Source: an uncultured Lachnospiraceae bacterium
GTDB taxonomy: Bacteria; Bacillota; Clostridia; Lachnospirales; Lachnospiraceae
Direction: 5' to 3'
Assembly: GCA_946616835.1 (NCBI GenBank)
Contig: CAMOJK010000004.1
Location: 1-64,000 of the forward strand
Length of the DNA stretch: 64,000 bases
A model generated the notes under the pieces. It was given only the letters and a program-made list of their open reading frames with translations. It ran no database searches and was not told where the DNA came from. A program made the translations under genes and the position numbers. The stretch's first letter is position 1. Every line of letters begins with the position of its first letter. Below are positions 1 to 9,591 of this stretch, piece after piece.

Positions 1-1240
1 TTCCACCGCTTAAGTTTCCTACTTTCTGCTCTATCGACGGTGCTTTTATATTTATGGAATCCTTATAGCCATTGGCTACATTGATCTCTTCATTTTCATT
101 TATCGCCAGACCATTTACCAGTTCCTCAAGATTTGCGATTGTTATGTTGTACCTGATGTCCTGCATCAGTATCAGGCCATTGCCTTTTCTGTCCTCTGTT
201 ACATATGCAAGCCCTTTCTTTATCGCTTCTTTAGGATGTTTGAAACGGACTTTCTCTCCTTTCAATATAAACTCACCTGAAGTGATCTTGTAACCTGTCG
301 GATTGCCGAAAAGACTCAGTGCCAACTCCGTTCTGCCGGCTCCCATAAGTCCCTGAAGACCTACAATCTCGCCTTTCTTTACATTTATATTGATGTGATG
401 CAGTATCTCGCGGTCCTTTGAAGGATCAAATACGGTCCAGTCCTTAAGCTCCAGTGCCACATCACCGGGTTCCTTCTTTTCACGCTTCGGATAGATATTA
501 TCCATTTCCCGGCCTACCATGTGCTTTATTATCTCAGCTTCCTCTATCTGTCTTTCAGTGGCATCCAGAGAGCAGATGGTAGCACCGTCCCTGAGTACAG
601 TGATCGTATCTGCTATCGCTGTAATCTCTCTTAATTTATGGGATATCATTATGCAGGTAACGCCCTGGGATTTCAGTTCCTTTATAAGTCTTAAGAGATT
701 CTGGCTGTCGTCCTCATTAAGTGACGCAGTTGGCTCATCCAGGATGAGCAGCTTTACATTTTTACTGAGTGCCTTGGCAATCTCCACCAGCTGCTGGTTG
801 CCTACGCCAAGCTCCTTAACTTTCATGGAAGGATCAGCCCTTAAGCCTACCTTATCAAGCATCGCTTTTCCCTGTACGATGCTCTCGTTCCAGTCTATTG
901 CTCCGCCTTTCATTATTTCATGTCCAAAGAAGATGTTTTCGTAAAGGCTAAGCTCCGGAACCAGTGCGAGTTCCTGGTAGATTATCACGATTCCCCTGCC
1001 TTCACTGTCCGCTATCCTCTTAAACTTCTGTACTTCGCCGTCATAGACTATGTCACCTGTATATGTTCCGTAAGGATATACACCGGATAAAACCTTCATG
1101 AGTGTGGATTTTCCCGCACCGTTCTCGCCGACAAGACAGTGGATCTCGCCTCTCTTAACCTTGAAATTAACATTGTTCAGAGCTTTAACACCGGGAAATT
1201 CTTTTACTATTCCCTTCATTTCAAGTATGTAATCGCTCAT
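1..1240 (-). CDS. Sugar ABC transporter ATP-binding protein (MglA/XylG type), C-terminus beyond left edge
   Basis: Minus-strand frame from ATG at 1240 reads MSDYILEMKGIVKEFPGVKALNNVNFKVKRGEIHCLVGENGAGKSTLMK...; Walker A, LSGVYPYG, two tandem ABC domains; not in the ORF track because it is open at the window edge. Confidence 0.9.
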   Translation of the reverse strand, partial: MSDYILEMKGIVKEFPGVKALNNVNFKVKRGEIHCLVGENGAGKSTLMKVLSGVYPYGTYTGDIVYDGEVQKFKRIADSEGRGIVIIYQELALVPELSLYENIFFGHEIMKGGAIDWNESIVQGKAMLDKVGLRADPSMKVKELGVGNQQLVEIAKALSKNVKLLILDEPTASLNEDDSQNLLRLIKELKSQGVTCIMISHKLREITAIADTITVLRDGATICSLDATERQIEEAEIIKHMVGREMDNIYPKREKKEPGDVALELKDWTVFDPSKDREILHHININVKKGEIVGLQGLMGAGRTELALSLFGNPTGYKITSGEFILKGEKVRFKHPKEAIKKGLAYVTEDRKGNGLILMQDIRYNITIANLEELVNGLAINENEEINVANGYKDSINIKAPSIEQKVGNLSGG

Positions 1241-1339
1241 AAAACCTCCTTGAGAAATACACCGGTAACTGTTCAGAACCTGTCGGTTCTTCAGCTTACT
1301 GCACCGGCCCTTTTAAGGCCGGTGCACTTAGTTTATACA

Positions 1340-2518
1340 TTACTGTAAGCCGGTGAATTCTGATGCATCATAGTAGCCTGATTCGATCAGTGCCTGCATT
1401 ACGTTGTCCTGTGTTACTACAACGATCGATGTCTGCTTTGCGGGAACGTCGATCTTTTCATTGTTGTAGGTAGTATCTGTTGCAGGTGTCTTTCCGCCCA
1501 GGATATCCACTGCCATTGCTACAGAGTCTGCTGCAAGTGTTCTGGTATCCTTGAATACAGTCATGGACTGCTTTCCATCGATGATGTACTGAACAGATGC
1601 CTTCTCGGAATCCTGTCCTGTAACCACATAGCTGGTTACATCCTTATCTGATGCGAATACGTCTGCTATGGAGCGGGCTGTACCGTCATTGGGTGCAAGT
1701 ACGAGCACATCGCCCTTCATGTCTGCGCCTACTGCAGTGAGGTTAGCCTCTGCCTTTGACTTTGCTACATTGAAATCCCAGTCTGTCGTAACCTGACCGA
1801 TTATCTTGCCTACCTGCTCTCTGGAAAGGTCGGCTGAATCCTTAAGTGCCTCAGCTTCGCTTGAGTTTGCGATCGTAAATGTTCCGTCAGCAACCTTGGG
1901 CTGAAGTACGCTCCATGCTCCCTCGAAGAAGATGAATGCGTTATTGTCTGTTGATGCACCGGCATAGAGGTAAAGGGGTATACCGCTTCCTGCCGGTGCG
2001 TTATCTATAAGGTACTGTCCCTGAGCTTCACCTACTGCAAAGCTGTCGAATGTTACATAGTAATCAACCGCATCGGTTCCTGTAATGAGACGGTCATATG
2101 CGATTACCGTTACACCTGCTTCCTTTGCTTCTTCAACTGCTGCCGATGCTGCTGCACCGTCCTGTGCACAGATGATAAGTACATCTATGCCCTTGGAGAT
2201 CAGTGTTTCAACATTGGTCTTTTCAGTCGCCGAAGATCCCTGGCTGAACAGTACCTGGTTTGTGAATCCTGCATCGCCGAGGATGGTTTCGAACTGCTTC
2301 TGATCCTGCAGCCATCTGGGTTCGTCCTTTGTGGGAAGTACTATGCCGACCTGAATATCTCCCGATGCACCCTTATCCTCTGTTGCGGTCTGGGTATTTC
2401 CGCCTGCATCATTGCTGCCGCTGTTTCCGTTGCCTCCGCTTGTACAGCCTGTTGCAAGACCGAAAGTCATAACTGATGCAAGTGTCATCCCGATTAATCT
2501 TTTCCCAAATTTTTTCAT
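1340..2518 (-). CDS. Periplasmic sugar-binding lipoprotein (xylose/ChvE-like)
   Basis: Lipobox-like signal LATGCTSGG, type I periplasmic-binding-protein body (VGIVLPTKDEPRWLQDQKQFE), adjacent to ABC ATPase. Confidence 0.9.
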   Translation of the reverse strand: MKKFGKRLIGMTLASVMTFGLATGCTSGGNGNSGSNDAGGNTQTATEDKGASGDIQVGIVLPTKDEPRWLQDQKQFETILGDAGFTNQVLFSQGSSATEKTNVETLISKGIDVLIICAQDGAAASAAVEEAKEAGVTVIAYDRLITGTDAVDYYVTFDSFAVGEAQGQYLIDNAPAGSGIPLYLYAGASTDNNAFIFFEGAWSVLQPKVADGTFTIANSSEAEALKDSADLSREQVGKIIGQVTTDWDFNVAKSKAEANLTAVGADMKGDVLVLAPNDGTARSIADVFASDKDVTSYVVTGQDSEKASVQYIIDGKQSMTVFKDTRTLAADSVAMAVDILGGKTPATDTTYNNEKIDVPAKQTSIVVVTQDNVMQALIESGYYDASEFTGLQ

Positions 2519-2674
2519 ATCTTTTTTTTCCTCCTTAGATATTGTTTTTTGTAACCGTTTCCCGAACAGTTACGTGTGCTTTATTGGGTTAAGAAAAATA
2601 TAACACAGGGTATACTTGAATAAATTGCCACTTACTTTGAATTTTTGTTTTGATAAAAATACAAAATAAAAAAA

Positions 2675-2717
2675 TAGCACAATTTTGTCTTCAGAGAGTC
2701 TAGACAAAATTGTGCTA
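2675..2717 (-). terminator. Rho-independent terminator (perfect 16-bp stem, T run in minus orientation)
   Basis: TAGCACAATTTTGTCT / AGACAAAATTGTGCTA with loop TCAGAGAGTCT, followed on the minus strand by TTTTTTT. Confidence 0.8.
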
Positions 2718-2756
2718 ATAAAAACCTAATTCCGTGATATGCAAATCATAAAGTAA

Positions 2757-2971
2757 GCCGACGGGATAAATTCACTCACAGGCCCAAAGAACGTGGACGT
2801 AGGGGATCCGGCACAGTTCTGTGAGACAGCGGCTTTTTCGCTGGCTCACATGGTACGGATCATTAGGGGCAGTTGACAGTTAGATTGGCGGATGCGTTGC
2901 ACCGGTTCGTGACAGACACATACGCTCCATGTTCCTGCGCACAGACCGAATGTGAATTTATCCCTGTCGGC
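2757..2971. ncRNA. Candidate structured RNA, ~215 nt, closed by a 19-bp stem; strand undetermined
   Basis: GCCGAC+GGGATAAATTCAC (2757-2775) pairs with GTGAATTTATCCC+t+GTCGGC (2952-2971); inner helices 2789-2801/2921-2934, 2805-2810/2856-2861, 2820-2825/2845-2850, 2827-2831/2839-2843. Confidence 0.6.
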
Positions 2972-2980
2972 GCATATAAG

Positions 2981-4588
2981 CTATTCCCCCTTCCCCTCCT
3001 TGTACTCAGACGGGGTTACGCCAACATTCTTCTTGAATGTCCGGCTGAAATAATTTGGATCCGTATATCCTATCTCCATGCAGATTTCCTTCATACTCTT
3101 ATTGGAGTTACGCAGCAGCTCTTTTGCTTTATCCATCCGCACATCAGTAAGGTATTCAATAAAATTCTTACCCGTGCGCTTTTTGAAAAGCTTGCTGAAA
3201 TAGTAGGGGCTTAGCTGAAGTTCCTTGGAAACATCATCAAGTATCAGGTCCTTGGAATAATTCTGCTCTATGTAGACCTGTGCATCGTGTATCAGGTCTA
3301 CGGTATTCTCCTCCTTACGGCTTAAGATATTACGGCAGACATCTTCTATCTTCGAAATGAACCAGCCATAGATTTCATCAATTGTCATCATTCCCGTCAC
3401 GGTATTAAGGTATGAGCTGCGCATGCTGAACCTGTATGTCATACTGCCATTATCAAAACCTGCCTTCTCTGCACGCAGTATGAATTCAAGTGCTTTCAGC
3501 TTGATATCGTCCATATTGCCCGAATGTCTTTCCGCCATCCAGTCAAAAAATGATTTTGCATAAAACTGTGCCCTGTTGAAATCGCCTTCTTCTATATATT
3601 TAAAAAGGGCAACTTCTGTCTCGATGGGATAGTCATCCTCAAACTCCGGAAACATACGGGTGTCCTTCACATGTATTACCGAATTGCTGGCATTATAAGT
3701 CAGGGAATGTGTTGCCTCGCTGTATGACTCCGAAAGCCGGTCCAGCTCATGCACTGCGCCTATGCCCACGCGGAATCTTGCGTCAAACATATGCTGCATC
3801 TCCCGTACCATCTTCCTGGCATTTTCTATACAGCTAATACGGAACTGATACTCTTCATCCTGCGCCGGCATAGGACAGTGAACAAATATGAGTATCGTAT
3901 TTCCCATCATCGTGCCCACGCAGCAGTGAAAGAAACTTTTTATGGCATCCTTGATCTTTGTATATTCCTTCTGAAGCCTTACGCTGGTTCCTATTGGATT
4001 TGCCATCCGGTCTTTATTTCCCGACTCACCGAACTGCAGCGCCATTATGTATCCGGCATTTTCCTCTATCCCCAGAAGCTTTTTGAAATTCCCCATTTCT
4101 TCATCACTCTGGTTTCCGTACAGAAGTGAATAGATAAAACCGTTTTCTATTATGGGAGTTACGATCTCCAGCTTTTCCCTGTTTTCCAGATCCTCGCGGC
4201 GTCTGTTCTTCATCAGATCCACTTTCATCATGGCCTTCTTCAGCACCCTTACGATCTGCTCCTTATCCACGGGTTTGTTCAGGTATTCAAGCACGCCTAT
4301 ATCAATGGCATCCTTCGCATAATCGAACTTAAGAAAAGCGCTGACAACTATAAATATCGTATTGTCATTTCCCTGCCTGATCTCACGCATAGCTTCAATA
4401 CCGTTTATCCCCGGCATCTGAATATCCATGAACACAATATCCGGCCTGAAGTATTCTGCCATTTCAATGACCTTCCTGCCGGTATTCACGCACTCCACTA
4501 TACACTCATCCCGGAAATTTTTATCTATTATGAAACGGAGCCCGTCAGTAACTATGCTCTCATCATCCGCTATAAGAATCTTGTACAT
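2981..4588 (-). CDS. Response regulator with AraC-type DNA-binding domain (YesN-like)
   Basis: N-terminal receiver MYKILIADDESIVTDGLRFII...DIVFMDIQMPGINGIEAMREI; C-terminal AraC HTH (YFSRTFKKNVGVTPSEYK). Confidence 0.92.
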   Translation of the reverse strand: MYKILIADDESIVTDGLRFIIDKNFRDECIVECVNTGRKVIEMAEYFRPDIVFMDIQMPGINGIEAMREIRQGNDNTIFIVVSAFLKFDYAKDAIDIGVLEYLNKPVDKEQIVRVLKKAMMKVDLMKNRRREDLENREKLEIVTPIIENGFIYSLLYGNQSDEEMGNFKKLLGIEENAGYIMALQFGESGNKDRMANPIGTSVRLQKEYTKIKDAIKSFFHCCVGTMMGNTILIFVHCPMPAQDEEYQFRISCIENARKMVREMQHMFDARFRVGIGAVHELDRLSESYSEATHSLTYNASNSVIHVKDTRMFPEFEDDYPIETEVALFKYIEEGDFNRAQFYAKSFFDWMAERHSGNMDDIKLKALEFILRAEKAGFDNGSMTYRFSMRSSYLNTVTGMMTIDEIYGWFISKIEDVCRNILSRKEENTVDLIHDAQVYIEQNYSKDLILDDVSKELQLSPYYFSKLFKKRTGKNFIEYLTDVRMDKAKELLRNSNKSMKEICMEIGYTDPNYFSRTFKKNVGVTPSEYKEGKGE

Positions 4589-4661
4589 TTTTCCTCCATC
4601 TCAGTGTTTTGATGCATTTATAACGCTTTATTATATATTTATGCTTCCAATATAAAAAATA

Positions 4662-6125
4662 TCATCTGGGAATATACAGTGCGATTTCTGTACCCATGTC
4701 CTTTTCCACGCTGGTGATCTCTATCACATTTTCCCTGTCATAGAATACACGCAGTCTGGTGATAACATTGTCGAGTCCCACTCCCCCCTGCATTTTCTCA
4801 TTGTCATCTTCATTGAGTTTATTGTTCAGTATACGCTCTATCACATCATCAGGAATACCTACTCCGTTGTCACGTACGGATATAACTGTGCTGTCTCCTT
4901 CCGAATATACCGATAGGTCTATCTTTTTTTCCCACTCAACATCTCTCAGTCCGTGCTTAATGCAGTTTTCAACTATGGGCTGCAGTATCATGGACGGTAC
5001 AGCTGTCTGCAGCAGCTTTTCATCCACATCCGCATTGTAATGGATCTCACCGGCAAAGCGCACGTTTATGATGTAGATATAGTCATCCACGATCTTCAGT
5101 TCTTCGCTTATGGTGGATATTCCTTCGGAATTCTTTATCCTGTATCTGAAAAAATCCGCCACCCTCAGAATGTAACTATAGGTCCGGTCTGCTTCCTCAA
5201 GCATAGCCAGCTGTGCGCCCGCATTCAGGGTATTGAACAGAAAGTGCGGGTTTATCTGAGCCTGCAGGTATTTAAGCTGCGCTTCTTTGGCAGATGCTTC
5301 CATACGGATCGACTTTTCCCTTAGGCGGCTCTCTGATTCCACGCTTGCCTTAAACTGCCTGATATATTCCTTCAGACTCGTTATCATATTGTTGAAAGCA
5401 CTGCTGACAATACCGATTTCATTGTAGTCATGGATTTCGGAAATCGCCACATCAAGGTTTCCCTCGCCCACCTCATTTGCCACACGGGCAAGTTCCTGCA
5501 GGGGACGCATAAGCCTCCGTAACAAAAGGTTAAGCAGCAGAATATCAAAGATTCCCATAAGAGCCAGTATGACAGAATAAATAATATTAGCCTGGTGCAT
5601 GACCTCATAAATACGTTCATACTTTCCCGAGTTTTCACCAAAGCTCTTTGTGTTCAGATCTGCCATATAGGATATCAGATGTTCATAGTCTCTCACCGAA
5701 ACAGCATAATCTTCCTGATACCTCACTATGTCTCCGCTCCTCTTTGAAAGAATAGCCGTATTAGTGGAACGAACATACCTGGTAGAAAGATTGACTATGG
5801 CTTTTTCCCGCATCTCCTGCTCTGTCAGTTCTCCCTCATGTTTAAGGGACTCGACAATGATCTTATATTCAGCCATATCTTTATAAAACTTATTGAGGCC
5901 GCTCTCATCTTTGGTATTAATATAATCATCAAGTTCAAGCTGTATGCTGTCCAACAGTCCGCGCATATCCGTAAGCTTCCTGTTGCCGTCATATGCGCTG
6001 TCCATATTATCTATAAGTTCACGCATTCCGCTGAAAATATAAAGGTTGACCAAAAGAATCGACGCAAAAGTCAAAAGGAAGATGCAGATTATCTGGTTCT
6101 GAAGTTTTACAGGTTTTCTACTCAT
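4662..6125 (-). CDS. Sensor histidine kinase (YesM-like, HAMP + His_kinase + HATPase)
   Basis: LKYLQAQINPHFLFNTLN, IVENCIKHGL, DNGVGIPDD motifs; two TM segments. Confidence 0.92.
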   Translation of the reverse strand: MSRKPVKLQNQIICIFLLTFASILLVNLYIFSGMRELIDNMDSAYDGNRKLTDMRGLLDSIQLELDDYINTKDESGLNKFYKDMAEYKIIVESLKHEGELTEQEMREKAIVNLSTRYVRSTNTAILSKRSGDIVRYQEDYAVSVRDYEHLISYMADLNTKSFGENSGKYERIYEVMHQANIIYSVILALMGIFDILLLNLLLRRLMRPLQELARVANEVGEGNLDVAISEIHDYNEIGIVSSAFNNMITSLKEYIRQFKASVESESRLREKSIRMEASAKEAQLKYLQAQINPHFLFNTLNAGAQLAMLEEADRTYSYILRVADFFRYRIKNSEGISTISEELKIVDDYIYIINVRFAGEIHYNADVDEKLLQTAVPSMILQPIVENCIKHGLRDVEWEKKIDLSVYSEGDSTVISVRDNGVGIPDDVIERILNNKLNEDDNEKMQGGVGLDNVITRLRVFYDRENVIEITSVEKDMGTEIALYIPR

Positions 6126-7143
6126 CCAGATACCTCCCTATGTTACCAGATGTGATCATAATGCTTTCCACGGTTATATGATCCCTTGTAACACCGGAAT
6201 CGATATATCCATTCAACGCATCAACACACTCCATTCCCGTCTGATCCGCATCAATATAAACCAGGGCAGATATCTCTCCGTTGGAAACCGCACGGAGCAG
6301 AGATTCATTTATACCATATCCTACAATCTGGGAACTTCCCGCCAGGTCATGGTCCATTACAGACTGATAAACGATCTGGGTGGTATACTCGGTAGGACAT
6401 AACAGCATATCGATATCCATTTCTTCATCCGTAAGCATCTCAGCCACAAGATCCATAAGGCGGAAATTCGGCATATCGGTTATGTCTTCCGTAATAATGT
6501 TTATATCCAGATGGTTACCTTCATTCTGCAGAGTATCAGACAGCCCCGCCATAAAGCGGTCATTATCATCGCTTTCCACGAGCACTGCTATATTAAGCTT
6601 CCTTGCACCTGCAACAGCAATGATGCTTCTTGCATATGTTCTTCCCACATCATAAACATCCGGTTCAATGAATGTCTTCCTCAGGCTGTCCGGACAATCC
6701 GAAAGAACAGTAACAACAGGAATCTCAGCCACAGACGCTCTTTCAACAGCGTCAGCTATATCTTTTTCTTCCTGCGCACCTACAATGATCCCGTTCACTC
6801 CCATGGCAACGGCCATATCTATACGGTCTGCATACGAACTGTCGCTTTCATCACCGGTATCCAGGGCCTCCACATACACTCCGGATTTCCTGCCGTATTC
6901 ACCGGCTGCATCATTTATTATTTCAAGCATTCTTGAATCGCCGGTATCACCGACAAAGACATAATGATAACGGTACTTCTGTTCATCCGTAGACACATTT
7001 GCCACCTGCATCCGCAGAAAAACAAAAGCCGATACTATCATTATAAATAGAATAAATATTATGACCAGACTCCTTATGGTATGGAAATCTGTTTTTTTTG
7101 AAATCCGGCCATGAACTTTTTCCTGATCTGATCTCTGAGGCAT
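6118..7143 (-). CDS. Membrane-anchored sugar-binding-like (LacI/PBP1) sensor component
   Basis: N-terminal TM then periplasmic-binding fold (VGDTGDSRMLEIINDAAGEYGRKSG...); overlaps the kinase gene start. Confidence 0.75.
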   Translation of the reverse strand: MPQRSDQEKVHGRISKKTDFHTIRSLVIIFILFIMIVSAFVFLRMQVANVSTDEQKYRYHYVFVGDTGDSRMLEIINDAAGEYGRKSGVYVEALDTGDESDSSYADRIDMAVAMGVNGIIVGAQEEKDIADAVERASVAEIPVVTVLSDCPDSLRKTFIEPDVYDVGRTYARSIIAVAGARKLNIAVLVESDDNDRFMAGLSDTLQNEGNHLDINIITEDITDMPNFRLMDLVAEMLTDEEMDIDMLLCPTEYTTQIVYQSVMDHDLAGSSQIVGYGINESLLRAVSNGEISALVYIDADQTGMECVDALNGYIDSGVTRDHITVESIMITSGNIGRYLDE

Positions 7144-7160
7144 CTGGTAAAACCGTTTTA

Positions 7161-8261
7161 TCAGCGTTTGATAATGTCACAGATCTTATGGACCGTTTCC
7201 TCCTCCAGATCTGCATACATGGGTATTGTAAGTATCCCGGCCGCAATGCGCTTTGCATTTTCCAGACCTGAGTCGTCATACTTCCCTTTATAACATTCAT
7301 AATCAGTTATGAGGGGATAGAAATATTTTCTGGGATAGATCTTTTCCGCAGCCAGGCGGCTAAAAAGCTCATCCCTGTCTGCACCATATTCTGCCGGATC
7401 CACATATATGGGGAAATATGCATAATTCTTCTCCAGGCCTTCCTGGGGGCTGCACAGCTTTATCCCCTTTACATCCTGCAGTTCTGACATATAAAGCTCA
7501 TATATATTTTTCCTCTTTGCGATCTCCTCATCCAGGTGGCGGAGATTGCATATACCCATGGCAGCCTGGAACTCGCTCATCTTGGCATTTGCTCCCACCT
7601 CGGCTAACTGCTCATCTTCACGTATGCCAAAATTCTTCAGGTTGTACATACGCTTTCCGATATTTTCGTCATCGCAGACAATGGCACCGCCCTCTATGGT
7701 ATTGAATACCTTTGTAGCATGGAAAGACAACATGGATGCATCACCGTAGGCTGCAACGCTTTTTCCCTTATATACTTCCCCGAAAGTATGAGCCGCATCA
7801 TAGATGACTTTCAGTCCGTGCTTTTTTGCGATCCTGTCTATCTCTTCCACATCACAGACATTGCCGTATACATGCACCGGAACAATGGCACGGGTTTTAT
7901 CCGTAATAAGAGACTCTATCTTACTCACATCCATCGTGTAATGCTCAGGCTCTATATCACAGAATACAGGTGTAAGGTTATTGCGCACTATTGCATGGGT
8001 AGTTGATGAAAAAGTAAAGGGAGTGGTGATCACCTCGCCATCCATTTCAAAAGCCTGCAGCGCAAGCTCAAGGGCCATATGACCATTGGTAAAAAGCTCC
8101 ACGTGATCCACATGCATAAAATCACAGAGCTGCTTCTGTAACTCTATATGCTTTTCTCCCATATTGGTAAGCCAATGGCTCTCCCATATGGGACGGATTT
8201 CTTCCATGTACTCCTCAAAAGGTGGCATTGATGAGCGTGTTACGAATGTAGTTTTATCCAT
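7161..8261 (-). CDS. DegT/DnrJ/EryC1/StrS-family PLP aminotransferase
   Basis: FTNGHMALELALQAFEMDGEVITTPFTF, YDAAHTFGEVYKGKSVAAYGDASMLSFHATKVFNTIEGGAIV. Confidence 0.93.
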   Translation of the reverse strand: MDKTTFVTRSSMPPFEEYMEEIRPIWESHWLTNMGEKHIELQKQLCDFMHVDHVELFTNGHMALELALQAFEMDGEVITTPFTFSSTTHAIVRNNLTPVFCDIEPEHYTMDVSKIESLITDKTRAIVPVHVYGNVCDVEEIDRIAKKHGLKVIYDAAHTFGEVYKGKSVAAYGDASMLSFHATKVFNTIEGGAIVCDDENIGKRMYNLKNFGIREDEQLAEVGANAKMSEFQAAMGICNLRHLDEEIAKRKNIYELYMSELQDVKGIKLCSPQEGLEKNYAYFPIYVDPAEYGADRDELFSRLAAEKIYPRKYFYPLITDYECYKGKYDDSGLENAKRIAAGILTIPMYADLEEETVHKICDIIKR

Positions 8262-8589
8262 ATCGATCCTCCACGATGATCACTTAAAAATATGTCCTAT
8301 ATGCAAGCATTATCTGTCACGAAAGCACAATAGCCAAATGCGTTCACCACAATTATATGATATCCGTGCCACTTAGTGTACCTCTTTAATGCTGCTTAAC
8401 AGATATCACCAACGAAGTATCTGAACCGGGGCGCGCTTGTTTTTTGTGCATTTTTAACAATAAACAAGTGTATTTATTATAGTTCTATCGTCATTTTAAC
8501 AATGTTTTAACCCCATGTTAACAATTTGTTCATATTTTTATTTTATCATATAGACAGTTAAGAAAGTTCAAATTGTTTTCATAGTTTTC

Positions 8590-8621
8590 GTGCCCGGGTG
8601 GAGTCATCACCGTCCGGGCAC
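8590..8621. terminator. Strong GC hairpin (possible terminator or regulatory hairpin)
   Basis: GTGCCCGG...CCGGGCAC 8-bp perfect stem in an intergenic region; no clear T run. Confidence 0.4.
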
Positions 8622-8666
8622 ACCTCCTTTTATAGGGGTTTTACCGGGATTTCCGGGACAGGAACA

Positions 8667-8933
8667 TCAGATATCCTCCTCCAACACACTCATTTCCATA
8701 TGGTCAAAATCAATCTCGGAAATAAAGCTGTCTGCAGTGAAACGAGTCTTTGATGATCGTTTAAACTCTTTTACATTTTTATCAAGCCAGATGGGAATAT
8801 CCAGATCAAATTCGTGACAGGCATCCTCAAGGGAATTGAAAACCTTGTGGGTACGGGTATCATCTTCGTTTCGCTCGATGACAGTCTGCTTTATCAGATG
8901 TGCATTTTTCCATATACGGAACCAGATTCTCAT
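8667..8933 (-). CDS. Conserved small protein of unknown function
   Basis: 88-aa ORF in the host-gene orientation with plausible composition. Confidence 0.6.
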   Translation of the reverse strand: MRIWFRIWKNAHLIKQTVIERNEDDTRTHKVFNSLEDACHEFDLDIPIWLDKNVKEFKRSSKTRFTADSFISEIDFDHMEMSVLEEDI

Positions 8934-9123
8934 ATCTATAACTCGCTAATCATTTGAACCGGGTAATTTACGAAGCATATGTATAAATTTTACAAGCGCG
9001 AAACTAAGACTTATCCGTCAGGGACAAATAAGCTATGATGCCGTTTTGCATCCCGGCGAACCTGCGCAAATCGATAGCGGGCGACTGAAGTTTTGCAAGA
9101 ACTTCGATGTCGGAAACCGCTTT

Positions 9124-9591
9124 CTAGCATCCCCCGCAGGACTGTCTGCTGCCGCCTTCGCTCTCACCGTCACGAAGCATGCGCTGCATGGTCTTCCATC
9201 CAAGAGTTGCACACTTTACACGGGCAGGCATATGGGAAATATCCTCAAGGGAAGCCGCCTCATCAAGAGATTCGATCTCTTCGGGAGTAGCAGTACTGCG
9301 TACCATGTTCATGAATCTCTCCGCATATGCGAGAGCCTCTTCCTTTGAGCTTCCGATTATCAGATCAAGCATCATGTCTGCAGATGCCTGGGAAATGGCA
9401 CATCCGGAGCCATTAAAACATCCATCCGTCACTATGTCATTTTCATCCAGCTTAAGCTGCAGATATATATCGTCGCCGCAGCTCGGATTCACACCGTTAA
9501 GTATCATTGACGGCGACTCCATATCACCCTTATGCGTAGGGTGAAGATTGTGTTCATTGACTATTTCCCTGTATAAATTCTTAAGCTCCAT
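9124..9591 (-). CDS. sufU: SufU-type Fe-S scaffold/zinc-dependent sulfurtransferase
   Basis: LKNLYREIVNEHNLHPTHKG...FNGSGCAISQASADMM...RVKCATLGWKTM; overlaps sufS. Confidence 0.93.
   Translation of the reverse strand: MELKNLYREIVNEHNLHPTHKGDMESPSMILNGVNPSCGDDIYLQLKLDENDIVTDGCFNGSGCAISQASADMMLDLIIGSSKEEALAYAERFMNMVRSTATPEEIESLDEAASLEDISHMPARVKCATLGWKTMQRMLRDGESEGGSRQSCGGC

Noticed and set aside
72-944. Plus-strand ORFs at the left edge
   Set aside because: Antisense to the clear ABC ATPase frame on the minus strand
8590-8621. GC hairpin as a novel RNA
   Set aside because: Simple isolated hairpin near gene ends; most likely a terminator or minor regulatory hairpin
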